Positions 1 to 12,630 of a stretch of 64,000 nt of DNA are shown piece by piece; the stretch's first letter is position 1, and each line of letters starts with the position of its first letter. Source of the stretch: Daphnia pulex (taxonomy: Eukaryota; Arthropoda; Branchiopoda; Diplostraca; Daphniidae). The notes beneath the pieces are model-generated. The model was not told the origin of the DNA and did not search any database. It saw nothing but the letters and a program-made list of their open reading frames with translations. Made by a program: the position numbers and the translations under genes. The stretch is from NCBI RefSeq assembly GCF_021134715.1, contig NC_060021.1, positions 11,378,501 to 11,442,500 on the forward strand, in the 5' to 3' direction.

Positions 1-955
1 CAAGAGGACGTTGGATGCGAAATAATGATTGCCTTGAACAATATTTAAGAGAATGTTCTAAACAATTTTATTTCGGTTGTTCCACCGCGTCAATTTAAAT
101 AAGAAAAAGTCCTTTCACCCGTCGGTGAATTATTTAAGTTCAGCAAGGTTTTGCATGTTTTTATCAACTTGATCAAGGATGGCCTTTTTGGGCTCATCTT
201 CAGCACATGTAAATGTAAATTCAAACTCGCGCGCGAGTGGGGAAGACCCAGCCCGGCCGTACACAAAAACCCAGTTTCGAAATGAAAATGATGGGTTTTT
301 CCCTATAGGAGTTTGCCACTTTCTTATTCGACAAATTTTGCATACGCCCCACCTGTACGTATATACCTGCAACAGTTACAATCTCGACTATATTTTATCG
401 GTTCAGGAATGTTTTTCTTCTTGAAATTCGTGGAAAACCGGTTCGAGAAAAATAAGGCGAGGATCCGGAATGTCGTGACGACAATTGGCATGGCCACCGG
501 ATGTCAATGCATGTCTGACTCAATTACTAGACAGCAGCGTCGCGCGCGCGTCTTTCGAAAAATATCTTCTCGCTCTTAGCTCGGGAATGAGTTATTCGGC
601 TTCCTGTCGTCGTCGTAACGGAAACGGCTGCTGCTGCCAAGGTGACTTGCCATCATTTTGGAGTCAGGGTCACAGCATATTATCACGCTGCAGCTTCGCA
701 CGCAACGTGATTGATCGTGCGACAAACAAACCAACACCGACGACCATATCTCTCATCTGCAACCAAAAAAAAAACAAAATCTAATCTCTGATGTATATTT
801 GAACGATCAAGGACATTAACTGTACAATAGTCCGCGTTAAAAAAAAAATGAAAGTTTTTCTTTGCAAAAAACTATTAAAAAACAATAAAAGAAATTCAAA
901 AATCGCATAAAATCGAATATCATCGCTAGAAAATTCATATTATCGTTTATTAGAA
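1..955. other. Intergenic DNA, 3' side of the SLC6 gene
   Basis: I see no gene here that I can support. Several short open frames exist on both strands but none shows a recognisable family, splice signals or a plausible start. A minus-strand AATAAA lies about ten bases beyond the SLC6 stop (around 947-952) and may be its polyadenylation signal. The stretch around 540-560 is CG-rich (a CGCGCGCG run). Confidence 0.5.
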
Positions 956-3900
956 TTAATCGGCGATTTCGTTCTCGAACGTTGAGCGCGAATGGGGAGC
1001 TGAAGTCACTTTGGTACGCTGGTGACTGGCATCCTTGGCCGGTAGCGGATTGTTGTTGCAAGTGGAGACGTCGTAGGTCATTCGTGACGGGATTTTCGGG
1101 ACCCACAATCGAGCCGAATAGGAGGTGTGGTGATGGGGTTTTTCCATTTGGAATTTCTTCCACTCTAGGCGATGGGCCGGATTCTTGGGGCCCCAGTGGT
1201 CCGTCTGCTTGATACTGCTCATAATGCGCTGATAATCGAGAAATAAATTGAGGATTCGCGGTGCTGGTAAAACGTGAAATTTGTTTTAACGATTTGAAAA
1301 TACCTCGAAGAGATTACTGCAATTCTCCTGGCGGTAAATCACGATTGCGGCCCACAGAGGGACTTGAAGGACTGCTATAGCCGCTAGAAACCATCCGGCA
1401 CCTGATATGACGTATTAAAAAAAACAACATTTAGAAATTCAGTGATAGAAGTTAACCAGTAAACGGGAAAATACCGGTAGCTGCCGCGGGATAGACATAG
1501 TCGCCATCTTTCAATGGAGTGTAGGTGCCCATGGCGTAGCAGAAAATGAAGACCAAGACAGCCGGAATGATGTAAGCCCAGGTAATTTTCCAGTAAGCGC
1601 TCAGCTTGATGCCTAGCATGAATTCAATATCGCGGACGAACCGGTTGAGTCCGTATATCCAACAGATGCCAATCGTTTCGATAGTGGCCATCAGGAAAAT
1701 GATGAAACCGCCACCAAAGTAATCGACAATGTCCAGCACGATCAGTCCACCCTATAAAACAAAAGTTGTTTAATTTTGTTAATTTTTATTATGATGAAAG
1801 AGACCGTACGGGAGTGACGTAAACTAATCCCGAAATAAATCCAATGAGACAAATTCCAGTGACGACTAGCCATCGCTTCCAGTGCGGGAAATCATCGCAG
1901 ATGATGGTGACGACGCATCCGGTCAGCGACACGGCACTTCCGATCCCGAGCGTGAGCAACATCAGGAAGAACATGACGGCAAAGAACTTGAAACAAATAT
2001 AGTTCTCGTTTAATTTTTGGGGTCGTCGTGAAAATAGAAAAAGAAGAAATTTCTGTTACTTGAGGGACGTATTGGAATTTAGCGATTGCATCGGGATAGC
2101 TGACGAATGCCAAGCCGGTTCCAGCCGAGACGACGTCTGTCACGTTTTTCCCGGATTCGTGAGCCAGATTACCCAGAATGGAGAAGATGGTTATGCCGGC
2201 AAGGAAACTAGTGAAGGTATCCATTAAGCTGATGATAACAGCGTCCCTGTGATGACAATTGAATATCAACCGTTAGATCCTACATATTGTGACGAATAAA
2301 AGAGTTAACATTTCTTTGTTATTTACCTGTAAATATTGTGCCGGAATGGGTTGTAGCTGGAGAACATGACGATGGGGCCAAAGCCCACCGACAGGGAAAA
2401 GAAGCACTGCGTCACAGCCGCATACCAGGTCTGTATTCAATTAAAAAAATCAAATGAATTAAATCTATAATCTCCTTTTAACTATATATCATGACCCAAC
2501 CAAATATTTAACTTGAGGCTATAGGGGGGTAAAACAGGTCTCTTGGAAAGCGATAAAACATTGAGCTTTCTCCAGACAGTTGAAAATCCCGTTTTCCTAT
2601 TTCCGTTTAAATCTAATGTTTTCAAAGTTAATCTGAACCTACCCCAACATGGTTCATTCCTTCAGGCAAGAATACTTTATTTTAATAACATCTCCATAGT
2701 CTGTAGTAGTAGATGAGATATGGAAGGAGAAAGTAAAAACAGGCCGGTGTCCTCCCCTACAGATCATTTGTTAAAATCTCAGCTTTGCCTGTTTTCTCTT
2801 CGGCTTTTGTGATGTGAGTGTCTGGTATAGTCCACCTCTCTCTTTCTTCGCAGGTAACATCAATGGAAAAGAAGAAAGAGAAAGGTGGTCGAAATAAAAT
2901 AGAAGCACGCGCTTATGGACGACCGCAGAGAAACCGTGAAAGAACCGCACAGGCCTATTAAACAGATTTGTTTTTTCATTTTTTGTTTGTTTTTTTAGTC
3001 TCTTTTCTTTTTTGTTTGGGGTTTTTTTTTCACCAGGAATTTCGCTTTCTCTTCCACCGTAGAAATTATCGGCTAATTGCGACGGCGCATGCTGCGGCCA
3101 ATGGACGCCTTCGGGCGCGGACAACGCGGACGATGGCCGAAATAATAAAAGTCGCAGAAATAATAGAAAAGAACTAGAGAGGACAGGAGTGAAATTTTGA
3201 GAAATAAATTTACACTGGCGTCAAGCAGTTTCGGCCAGTCGGGACGGATAAAGTAGAGGATGCCATCAGAAGCGCCTTCCAGCGTCACTCCGCGCACCAG
3301 CAAAGTAACCAGCACAACGTAGGGGAATAGAGCGGTGAAATAAGCGACCTTTCCAGACGATGCCACCTGCCAAGAGAAACATTGTCAAAATCAGTCAAGG
3401 ATCGTTGGAGATTTAGTCAATCGTGATGATAATAAAATATCTATAATACCTACCCCTTTCATGAGGATAGCACAGATAATAATCCAAGCCAGAAGTAGGC
3501 ACAATGACAGTTTCCAGTCGGGTAAACCAATTCCATCGTCGATTGAATCCATCTTCTTCATTACCTCTTCTCTGCATCAATAAATCGCCATATCAAAAAG
3601 ATTAACCCACATTCAAGTCAAAGACCTACTTTTCCTTATAGTAGCTATATATAATACCTGAAGTAAATGTCGGACGAGGATTTGAGCCCCGAAATGTTAA
3701 AGGTGGTCAGGTTGGTGTCTGCGCTGCTGTTGTAGCAGTTGTCGGCCGAGAGCCAACTCAGGTCGCAGACCGTCCAAGGCAAAATCGTTTGGAAGGACGA
3801 AAAAAAGTAAAAGAGCGTGATGGCGATAAGGACGCAGTAGTAGGTCACGACGAACCACGTCGCTAACGCTTGACCGTACCCGACACCTGTGCGCAAAAAA

Positions 3901-5531
3901 AACGGACTTGATTATATTAGTAAACATTCCAGTTATATTCCTCTTTGAATATATTTGCATAGCCCGCAAGAATAATGTAGGTTGTATCAACATTTGAGAC
4001 TTGAGAGTAGGTACACCATAAAACTTCTTCTAAACCCAAAAAACTTGTTGAACCTCTCGGACCCGGGTTGGTATACATGACTCGTTGTTTGCCATAAAAG
4101 AAATGGACATTTAAGAGATAAATACCCCTATAGCTGTTTGACGTTGGTTGCAAATGGATGGGCGAGGTCATCAGATATATTTCGACAGTATGATTTGACT
4201 AAAACAAGACACTTTAACTTGTGAATTGAGCGAAAGGATTTTTTTTTCAAAAAAGGTTATTACTGTCTACCAGCACAAAATAATTTGCGTTGTTTTCTTT
4301 TCAAATGAGTTGTTGTTTTACCTTTTAGAATGGGCACAATCTCCCAGACCTTGACAGATCCATAACTGGAGAATTGACCCATGGCCATTTCCAGAAAATA
4401 CAATGGCTTGCCAATGAAGAGCAGCACAATGATGTAAGGGATGAGGAACGCACCGCCGCCATTCTTGTACGCCGTGTAAGGGAAACGCCAAACATTGCCT
4501 ATACATTGAAATCAATTGTTATTACATTTAACGTCGGATTAATACATGCAACATTAAATGTTTTCAATATAGTACCTAAGCCGACGGACATGGCGATGCA
4601 TGACAGTAAGAATTCCAGCGGACTGCCCCACGTTTCTCTTTCGGTGGTCTTGGCATCCTCCATCGCCATTGGCGACACCTGATTTCACAATAACAACATT
4701 TCAAGTTTTTGGCAATATCCTCGAATGAATTGATAGATGCGATGTGATACTTCTCACGCGTTTTCTTTTGCTCATTATGACTGTGTACCTGTCCATCGGC
4801 GGTGATCGGCTCGCTCGGATAAGGTGGCGGCGGAGTGATGGATTGTTGGTCGTCATCCTGTTCGAAAGCGGCGTTGTTGAATTCATTATTAGCCGACGAT
4901 GGATCGCGGACTTGCTGGCGTTGTCGAGCTTTCGGCGGATTCCGCACAGGTGTGCTGGAAGAAAGACGGCCGTCATCCTCTTCCTGCTCGAACGCCGTAT
5001 TACTTCTACCTCGATCCTGGTTGATGAATTCACAACAAATCACACATAACAGAACAAAATGTTACAATCGTTTCAATGGAATTGACCATCAGCGGATGTC
5101 CGCCCTACATCACGCATGTTTAGCTATACATCAGTCCAAAATTTGCTATTCACGTGAAAATCAAATTTCTTTCATTCTTTTCACAAATTCCAAACCCTCC
5201 CACCACCTTTTGTTCTCACGCACTGCGAGCTATATACACGCGCGTACACGTAAGATGACGGGCCAAAATGAACACGACACGCTACATCACGCTTCATACT
5301 TTTTTCTGTTTTACTTGGAAATGTAAAATTTGAGATAAAAGCCATTAAACCGGTTTGATTCGATTTTTGCTTTTCTTTTTTCAATTGGCCATTCCCGATA
5401 GCGAAAAATAAAAATCGGAACGGACATTTTTGCGCAAAAGTTCGTTGCTCGTATTATTTAGAAAGCAGCTGATGAGCAGCATGCAGACCAATTATAGACA
5501 TATGAATAATTCGGATCGAAAAACTCACCAT
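956..5531 (-). CDS. SLC6-family sodium-dependent amino acid transporter (insect NAAT-like)
   Basis: Exons (minus): 5529-5531 (the ATG alone), 4789-5016, 4576-4678, 4322-4498, 3658-3886, 3454-3571, 3214-3366, 2327-2430, 2060-2246, 1810-1986, 1475-1751, 1304-1401, 956-1228; 2127 nt, 708 aa. SLC6 proteins are 12-helix plasma-membrane symporters driven by sodium. Seen: the TM1 signature [18 protein letters not shown], the large second outer loop with two cysteines ([11 protein letters not shown]) and N-glycosylation sequons, the TM6-8 block [19 protein letters not shown], and the tail motif WGPKNPAHR. The set of twelve helices is complete. The roughly 77-residue N-terminus is acidic and carries PPPPYPSEP, a PPxY motif. 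The best fit is the nutrient amino acid transporter branch; substrate cannot be read from sequence. The initiator ATG is the last codon of the 5' exon, followed at once by GTGAGT, and it joins in frame to 5016. Intron 2431-3213 is the largest and holds nothing I recognise. Confidence 0.9.
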
Positions 5532-8500
5532 GTTATTCCTTTGGTGATCTCCTTCTGAAACGGATCCGCTACTTTTCTTCACCATCTCTGAATAAAGATA
5601 ATCTTTTTTCTTGTTTTTGATGCGCTGTCTCTTTTCAGGTTTTGACGAAATTCCAAATAAGGACACAGGTTCTCTTTTGATCCGCACAGACACTCCAAAA
5701 ATGCAATGGCACTGAATTGAAACAAATCAAAACTGTCCTTTCACAGAGCAGAGCATCAGCTCGACCAGCCGGGTGAAATGTATCTGAAGCGCGAACGAAG
5801 ACCGCTAGCTCCAGTCTGAGCGGGTTGATTCATCAACATGCGTGGATATATACGTACACGAACATCTTTAGACTATATACATGTGGATTGCTGAGAGAGC
5901 CAAGCCTCGTCTTCAGTTTCTCTTTTCTTCTATTCGTCGTCGTTCTCTTTCTTTCTCGTTATTCCTTCGTTCTCTCCCTTTGGCTTCTTATTCCAGTCCC
6001 GAGATTCACATGGCCTCCAGCATTTACCTGGCGCATGTTGGTGGATGGTAGATAGGTGGGCCCAATAAGTCTGTTTACCTCTTGTCCCCAGTACCCTATA
6101 GCGTGTGGCGAAGCAATATTATCATACGTATTATAGCTATTGAATGCTTACAGTCATAAACATTTATTATTGGTAACCACATATTTAAAAAAGTCTTTCG
6201 GAAGAAGCAATCGGCCACACGGGACTTTTTTCTGGTCGACCATTCACCTCACGACACGTGAGTCCTAATATCAAAACGGTATATATATACATAACGTACG
6301 TGAAACTGACACCACATCAATGAAAATGTTCATTCAAATGATTATGTCGTGCCGTCACGAAGACCTAGCGGTAAAAAAAAACAAACCCATACGCATCACA
6401 TGAACTCGGCTCAGTATAAAGTTCGTTTTGGCCTGGCTGGAAAATAACCCGTCTATTTCGTTATTCGAGAGTCCATCAGTAGCAGCACCTTGGCAATCCG
6501 CTCCTTTGGCCAGTAGACTCGTCGTACGTATATAGACATCGCGTATATAGACATGCGCCCGTTGTTATTATACCTGGGCGGGTATTTTTTCTTTTGGGCG
6601 AATTTCTTAATGAAGGACTGCAGGGGCGGTTGTTTATAATATACAACCAACGGTTCTCTCTCTTCGCTCATGTAGCCTCGCGATATCCTCGAAAACGTCC
6701 GAGTGCACAAATACGGGTCAACTGCTGTTAAAAAAAAGAAGAGAAAGGACGAATCGAGTTGATGCCGACTGCTGAAAACGGGTCAGGGGTATTTCAAATC
6801 CACTTGGCTCCATCATTAATAGATAACTTCTTTCGCATTGTGCCGTCTATATAGGTGCAATTGACTAGTTGTTGGGGCCCCCTAAAGGATTGCACATTCT
6901 ATATACTATAATGCAGCCAGCAGCAGTTCAGACGTTTGGGAATGATGAGCATGCACATCTGTCTGCAAACGATGCTTTGTATGGAAATCTGCGCTGGCAT
7001 ATCGACCTTATGACCGAATTTTTCCCTCCGCGCGCATCAGTTGACCGCAAAACTTTCAAACCGACGTGCACAATTCTCCGTTTCATCTCTCAGCTATTTT
7101 GCTGCTTCTGTTCAATTTCTGTGTGATGTGGTTTTTTTTGTTTTTATTTCAAGGTTTCTCTTTCTCGCCTTTCGTGACCAACTCATCATCATCATCACGG
7201 AAGAATTTCTTGTTCGCGCGTTCTATCTCAGCCACCGACACCCTTTCATTAGAATCCCCAACCAGGATCTCTCATATATAAAGACTATAGGAAGATATTG
7301 CCGGGCGGCTGATGTATTCTTCTGACTTGTCTTTTCGACGTTTCCCAGCTCCATCGCGAGCTGAGAATTTTTTAAAATGGATATGAAAGGGAACCTTTGA
7401 TCTGCAACACGAACCCTGGAGGAACGTATATAGCCTGGCAGCAAAAAGACTTCCTCATTGCTCTTTTTATTCCTACGGAGGAATAAGAGAAACAATGTCA
7501 ACGACAATAAATTGCTCTTTGCTGTTGTTTGTCATCAGGACAAGAGTTTCACGTGACGTTGCAATTTTCAGCACTTTGAGATCTTTGCCACAGATACAGC
7601 AGCGCCCAGTGTTGTGTAAAAGCCGCGGTAATCAAAATTTTTTGAGATAATAAACTCGTTGTTTTATTTTTATAACGAAACGGAAAGTCTGCTGGGTCCT
7701 AATAGTATTTACTGTACATTTCTATGCGATGATAATGTCGACCGATTGCGGATGAGATTCTTTTTCCGCCGATTCATCCGGTTTTCTTCTCGAGCATCGA
7801 GAATGAAGGGAAAGCGCCGTCAAAGAATAAGGAACTTGAACTGAAGAAGAATGGATGAGAAAAACGGACAATCATGTGAGGCCGGAAATGGGGAACTTTA
7901 GCTCTTATTTGATAATATGAAGCTATAGCGACATGTTGCAGTCTGAATGAAATCGTCATTTTTTAAAAGTCACTTTCTCTATCGCACTTTCTTTTTATCA
8001 AAAGTCGATGGGAAATGGGCCGCAATTTTCTCCTGGGTTTTTATTATTCCTAATTACTGATAATACGATAAAAACAACTTTATCGGTTTGAAAAGAATGC
8101 AAAAACACGCGTTCATGATTTCATGCGCGATTTCCTTTCACGGCAATTGGTTACGCGTAGCATCATATTTATTTGTGATAAGTCATGGCAGCTTTGAAAA
8201 TCTTGTAAAGTTTTCTTCCTCGCAACTCGATAGTTGACCAGCACATTTACTAGTTCTGTGTCAGAAGACGAGACATGCATGGGCTACTTTTTGGACAGAG
8301 ATAACCCACTTTCTATCGCAATAGTTCCGATAAGAGGCACCTGTTTGCAAAATTAGAATCGCATGACCCCATGTTTCGATAATATTTTCATGCACTGAAA
8401 AACGCATTAGATTTTGTACTAACCGCTATCAATTATTTTAAAAAATTAATTTAATTTAAATTTTAATCGATTCATTTTTTTCGCCACAACTTGGATTCGA

Positions 8501-8580
8501 CGGTTTCATTTTGTGTCATCGAGTAAGAAAGTCTACCGTTAGATGGCAGCTTTGTTGGCATCGAACCCGTCTGACGTGGA
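5532..8580. other. Intergenic region between divergent SLC6 (-) and TMEM214 (+)
   Basis: About 3 kb with no supported gene. The SLC6 5' untranslated exon should lie within roughly 5532-5760. Several TATATA stretches (near 6290 and 7270) are present, but none is followed by a convincing initiator and exon. A CACGTG E-box sits near 6255. The right end, with AGATGGCAGC near 8542, probably belongs to the TMEM214 promoter. Confidence 0.45.
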
Positions 8581-8838
8581 TCCGGAAAAAAAGAATTTTC
8601 CGTTTGAAACGGAAAAATCTTTTGACAGCTGAGAGCTGACTTCAAATTGCAGACGAATTACTCCATCAGTTCAAGCTAACGCTCCAACTGAACAACCGGT
8701 ATCACCGACTTTCTTACAGTTTTCCATTGGTAACTTACTCATTCTGTGCACATCTATTTACCCACAGCATTACTCTCATTGTGCATGTCTTTCTAATTTC
8801 ATTTTTCAGAAACGTCCCTCGATTTAAAGCAAGAAATC

Positions 8839-11800
8839 ATGTACGAAGAGAAACAGGGTCAGTGGGAAGTGGTTGGTGGAAAGGCGAGTGGTAAACCAAA
8901 GGGTAAGACCATCTCAAACAAAACTAATGGAACTGCTGGACCAAAGAGTACACCTAAACCAATCATCAAAGTAGATGAATTAGGTAGAATAAATCCCTAG
9001 TACTAAAAGAGAAACCAGTCAACTCAATATGTTCACTTAATTGATTGTTAACAGTAACTCCTTTGGACACCAAATATGCCTTATTGGACCCTCAGTTGCG
9101 TGCAAAAGCAAAGCAAGAGGCCTTGGGTCTTCCAGATAAACCTGTAGTTAAAGCAAAAGCGAAACCGGCCACTGCAACTGCTAGCAAAGATGTTGTAAAG
9201 AAGAAACCATCGAAAGAACCTGTAAAGGAAAAAATCATCAAATCACTCCCTGAAGCTTTGAAACAAGTATAAAACTTTTCCGTTTCATGTATTCAGAATT
9301 TCTTTTTGTAATTTATAAATTGTTATTTTCTGATGAAGCTCAATACCAATGAGTTGAGCGCCGCTATTTCTACGGTCAAGGCCCGCTTCCCTAATTCTCG
9401 TTTGCAATGGCTCAAAGAACTTGCTTCCTACTTGAATAACCACACAAGTGCCGATGCAGACCCCATTTTCTCAGGAAAGCCGCGTGATTATCCTTCCAAT
9501 ATCCTAACTCCGGAATTGAAAACGTTAATCACATCAACAATAAAGTCGTGCGATGACGAGGCATTCAGCGTCTTCTTTGAGCAGTCTCTCATCACTTTGT
9601 CAAGTGAAATGAATAGAGGTAAGCGACCTAACTCTTCGACCCTAATCGTTGTAAAATGAATAAGTCATGTCGTATATACTTTAAATAGTATTATTAAGAA
9701 ACTATTTAATGAAACAATTGTTTTATTTCTTTTGCAGGTGTATCAGTCTGTGGTACCAAAATAGTTTTGCAACTTCTGTTTCTACATAAGCCAAATTTGG
9801 TTCTGTCACATCTCGCTCGTGCTAATGAAATCCTTGCAACCAACGAAAGTAACCGACCTGTTACGCTATCAATTCTATGGATCTTGTCGCAATCGTCTTT
9901 CAAGGATAGCTCTGTAGGATTGCAAGGTAACTATTTCTTTTTTAGTCTTCGTAGTTTAGTTAGTTTGAGTTTACTCCTTCAAGTAAGTGCAACTGAGGAA
10001 CAATGAACACAGTTTATTGGACACATGATTCAAGCAGATTTGACGGCAGGCATTGTATCACTAATATTCAGGATCTTAGCCACTTGGTGTCAAAGGGTTC
10101 ATTTAGATGGGAGGGGATCTTTATGAATGAGTTATGTCGATGATGGTATTGCCAGAGTCCGATCCTCGCGCAGCATTTTGGCACAGTTTCTTCAGAGTAT
10201 CTATTTGAAAACGTTCAGCAGCTACAAGAAGTTGAGGATCAGCAGCGGAGATGGTTAAGCGACCCGTGTAGACAAAATGTAAAAATTGTTCGAAAACGTG
10301 TGCATCTATGTCCTCGATGCGATGAAAGTTTACTCCTGAATGGGCCAACAAGTTGCCTAGAACGGGGCTTCGGGCAGCTAAAATCGCACGATGAGCTGCG
10401 AAAACTTTACCTTGGACTAGAAACTCAAAATCCGTATACTGTCTTTTCCGAGCAGCCAGCCAAAGTTGAGCCATGCAAAGCAAGTCGACTATCTCGTACC
10501 GGTAGTTGGGTACAGTCTCATTGACGTGAATGTAGTAAGTCACCGTGACAGGCAAGGGAAGTGGCCCTGTGTGTAGAACAAACACTTTATGAATTTCATC
10601 CTCTTCCAGATTCTCCTTTGGTTGCATTTCAGTTGAGTCAGATTCGGTCATTCCTGGGCAAGTTAACGTCAATAGAACTTTCTTTATTTGTAATCCAATC
10701 TTGTGATGGTTTGAGCTGGTGAAGGTGAGCAAAAAGCCTGGTTGTTGGTTGTTCTGCTCAATTTGACCATCCAAGCTGACTGAAAATAGTTTCTCATTGC
10801 GGTATTCGAATGGTTCTGAAATAATTGGATGATCCGTTGGCATTTGTTCTACTAGCCAACGAAATTTTAGTACAATACAGTGACGATACACTTGAATACC
10901 AGTTGTCTTAGGAGCCTACAGTTGGAAAATAAAGTCAAGTGCGAATTTGTAATTAGTTTATGGCTTTGATTTACCTGTCCAACAGACATGGTGAACGAGT
11001 ATAAAATGTCAAAACAAAAGTCGATTGGGGGAGTTGATAGTCACATACAATGTCTGGATTTTTTGTTGTTGACAATTTTTATTACCGTTTACCGTAAAGA
11101 GCACTTGCAATTCATATTTTCTGCTGTTATAACAGCCACGAGTGACAGCTGGGCAGAATTCACGTCTACGAGATAAAATACTAACACTGCGACGTTGCCA
11201 AGTTATTATTAAGTTTCCGTGTCAAAGTTTTTACTTTTCTTTAAAAAAGTGCGTTTTCTATTTTATTTGCTAAACTAATAATTCTTGTTTTATTATTTCC
11301 AGTTTGGATGGAGGTCATGCTTCCATTGATTGGTGCGAAGAATTACGGTGCTTTTGTGGCTCAGAACGCGGAATATTTGTCGACCAAAGCTTCTAGTATG
11401 AAGTCTATATCGAATATCTTGTCTGTGCCCGCTTACTTCAAGCTGGTCGATCAAGTCCAGCAAATTCCTACAGCCATCCGCCGAGAAGTGGCTAATTTAG
11501 TCCAGTCTCTCTCTCAACCCATGATATCCGCTCATGGATCCAAGATGTTTCTTCAGTATCTTCCAAAGTTGGTCTCAGATCCGGCAGGTCGATCCGATTT
11601 GTGCCGCAAATTGATCAGCTGCTTGCGAGCTGATGACAACACTTACGAAAACTGGCGCAAAGTGTACCGCTCCAATTTGTTTTCCTCCAGTTTGTTCTTA
11701 CAGTGGGTCACAGATAATGAACAGGCGTATGCTCGCGAATCTCGGGATTTCCAAACGACGCTCAGCCATTTCCAGACAGTGAACCTCTCGTACTCTCCAT

Positions 11801-12630
11801 CTGGCAAACCACCGCAGGGTCTTAAGGGCTGCATGCAACACTGCGAATACTTGATAGGAAGCAAAAGTAACAAGAAACGCCCCACCAAATCGGGGTCAAA
11901 GCTTAAGTACATCAATTACCTGATGTTGATTGCTTTGGTCTCGTTGGTGTATTACGACACCCGGGTCTACGGGGAGGGCCAGTTCGTGAACAGCCGTCTG
12001 GGAAAAGCTGCTGAACGTTTCGGCGTCACGGAGAAAGCACTGGAACTGCACCAAGTCGCACAGCCTTATTTAGTCCAAGCCCAAGAACGTTTTGTCCTAC
12101 TGAAGGATGCCGTGACCCGCAAAGCAGGAGAAGTTCATCAACGCGCGGAGCCTTATTTGAACCAAGCCGGCGAAGGACTTGTCCAGTTGAGAGATGTCGT
12201 CTACCGCAAAACCGAAGAACTCTACCCTGGTTTTTGGAAGGAAGCAGATGTCAAGTATCAAGCTCTTGTCTTGGTAACCAAGGAAAAGGCGGCTCTCGGC
12301 TACTCCGTGGCAGTGCAATACGCTGAACTCGGCTACTCCGTGGCAGTCCAATACGCTGAGCTTGGCTACTCGGTGGCTCTGAAAAACTTGGAACTTGGCA
12401 AGGATGTTGGCGCCAAGTATTGGGATCAATTCCTGGAATGGAGCACCGTCTATCGCCAGCAACTATCGCTGTATACTGGAAAGGCCATCGAGATGGGTGG
12501 TGACTACGTTCAACGCGGTCGCCAAATGACAGCCGAGTTCATGGCGAAGGAACAAGTTCAGCATGCACTCAAGTACTCTTACGACATGTACCACAAAGCT
12601 CTTCACGCCGTTGGCCTATGTTCTCATTAA
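8839..12630 (+). CDS. TMEM214: Transmembrane protein 214 (TMEM214)
   Basis: Exons 8839-8983, 9055-9266, 9339-9618, 9738-9926, 11303-12630; 717 aa (human 689). A non-coding exon probably ends near 8729 (ATTG|GTAACT) and splices to 8810. TMEM214 is an endoplasmic-reticulum membrane protein linked in vertebrates to ER-stress-induced cell death. Seen: the N-terminal QWEVVGGK, a Lys/Ala-rich linker, KSLPEALKQLNTNELS, WLKELASYLN, and GLQVWMEVMLPLIGAKNYG, all aligning in order with vertebrate TMEM214. A single strong hydrophobic helix (YINYLMLIALVSLVYY) follows near residue 480. The C-terminal 200 residues differ from vertebrates: amphipathic helical repeats with three copies of GYSVA(V/L) plus a short spacer around 12298-12400. 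The last intron (1376 bp) contains an antisense BTB gene. Confidence 0.9.
10121..10989 (-). CDS. BTB/POZ-domain protein nested in a TMEM214 intron
   Basis: Exons (minus) 10975-10989 and 10121-10915. The first holds only MSVGQ and ends CAG|GTAAAT; the second starts after ACTGTAG. About 270 aa. The C-terminal half is a clear BTB/POZ domain: YTDFEFLVQGKVFAAHRAIL, the LAARSPVLGNLL core, VFEQFLHFVYTGRL and a helical end with LVAAERFQIDTLKKLC. The N-terminal half (FRWLVEQ, GFLLTFTSSNHHKIGLQIKKVLL) resembles the MATH-like half of TD-and-POZ (SPOP-related) proteins, but weakly. Such proteins usually act as substrate adaptors for Cullin-3 ubiquitin ligases, so that role is inferred from the family. 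The gene lies wholly inside an intron of TMEM214 on the opposite strand. The N-terminal domain assignment is the less certain part. Confidence 0.85.

Noticed and set aside
130-372. Minus-strand frame of 80 codons at the left edge, with an acidic end (CAEDEPKKAILDQVDKNMQN)
   Set aside because: The end looks coding-like, but there is no recognisable family, no poly(A) signal and no clear acceptor; it could be a terminal exon of a gene outside the window, but the support is too thin.
6280-7290. TATATA stretches upstream of SLC6 as promoters of extra genes
   Set aside because: None is followed by an initiator and a plausible first exon at a consistent distance.
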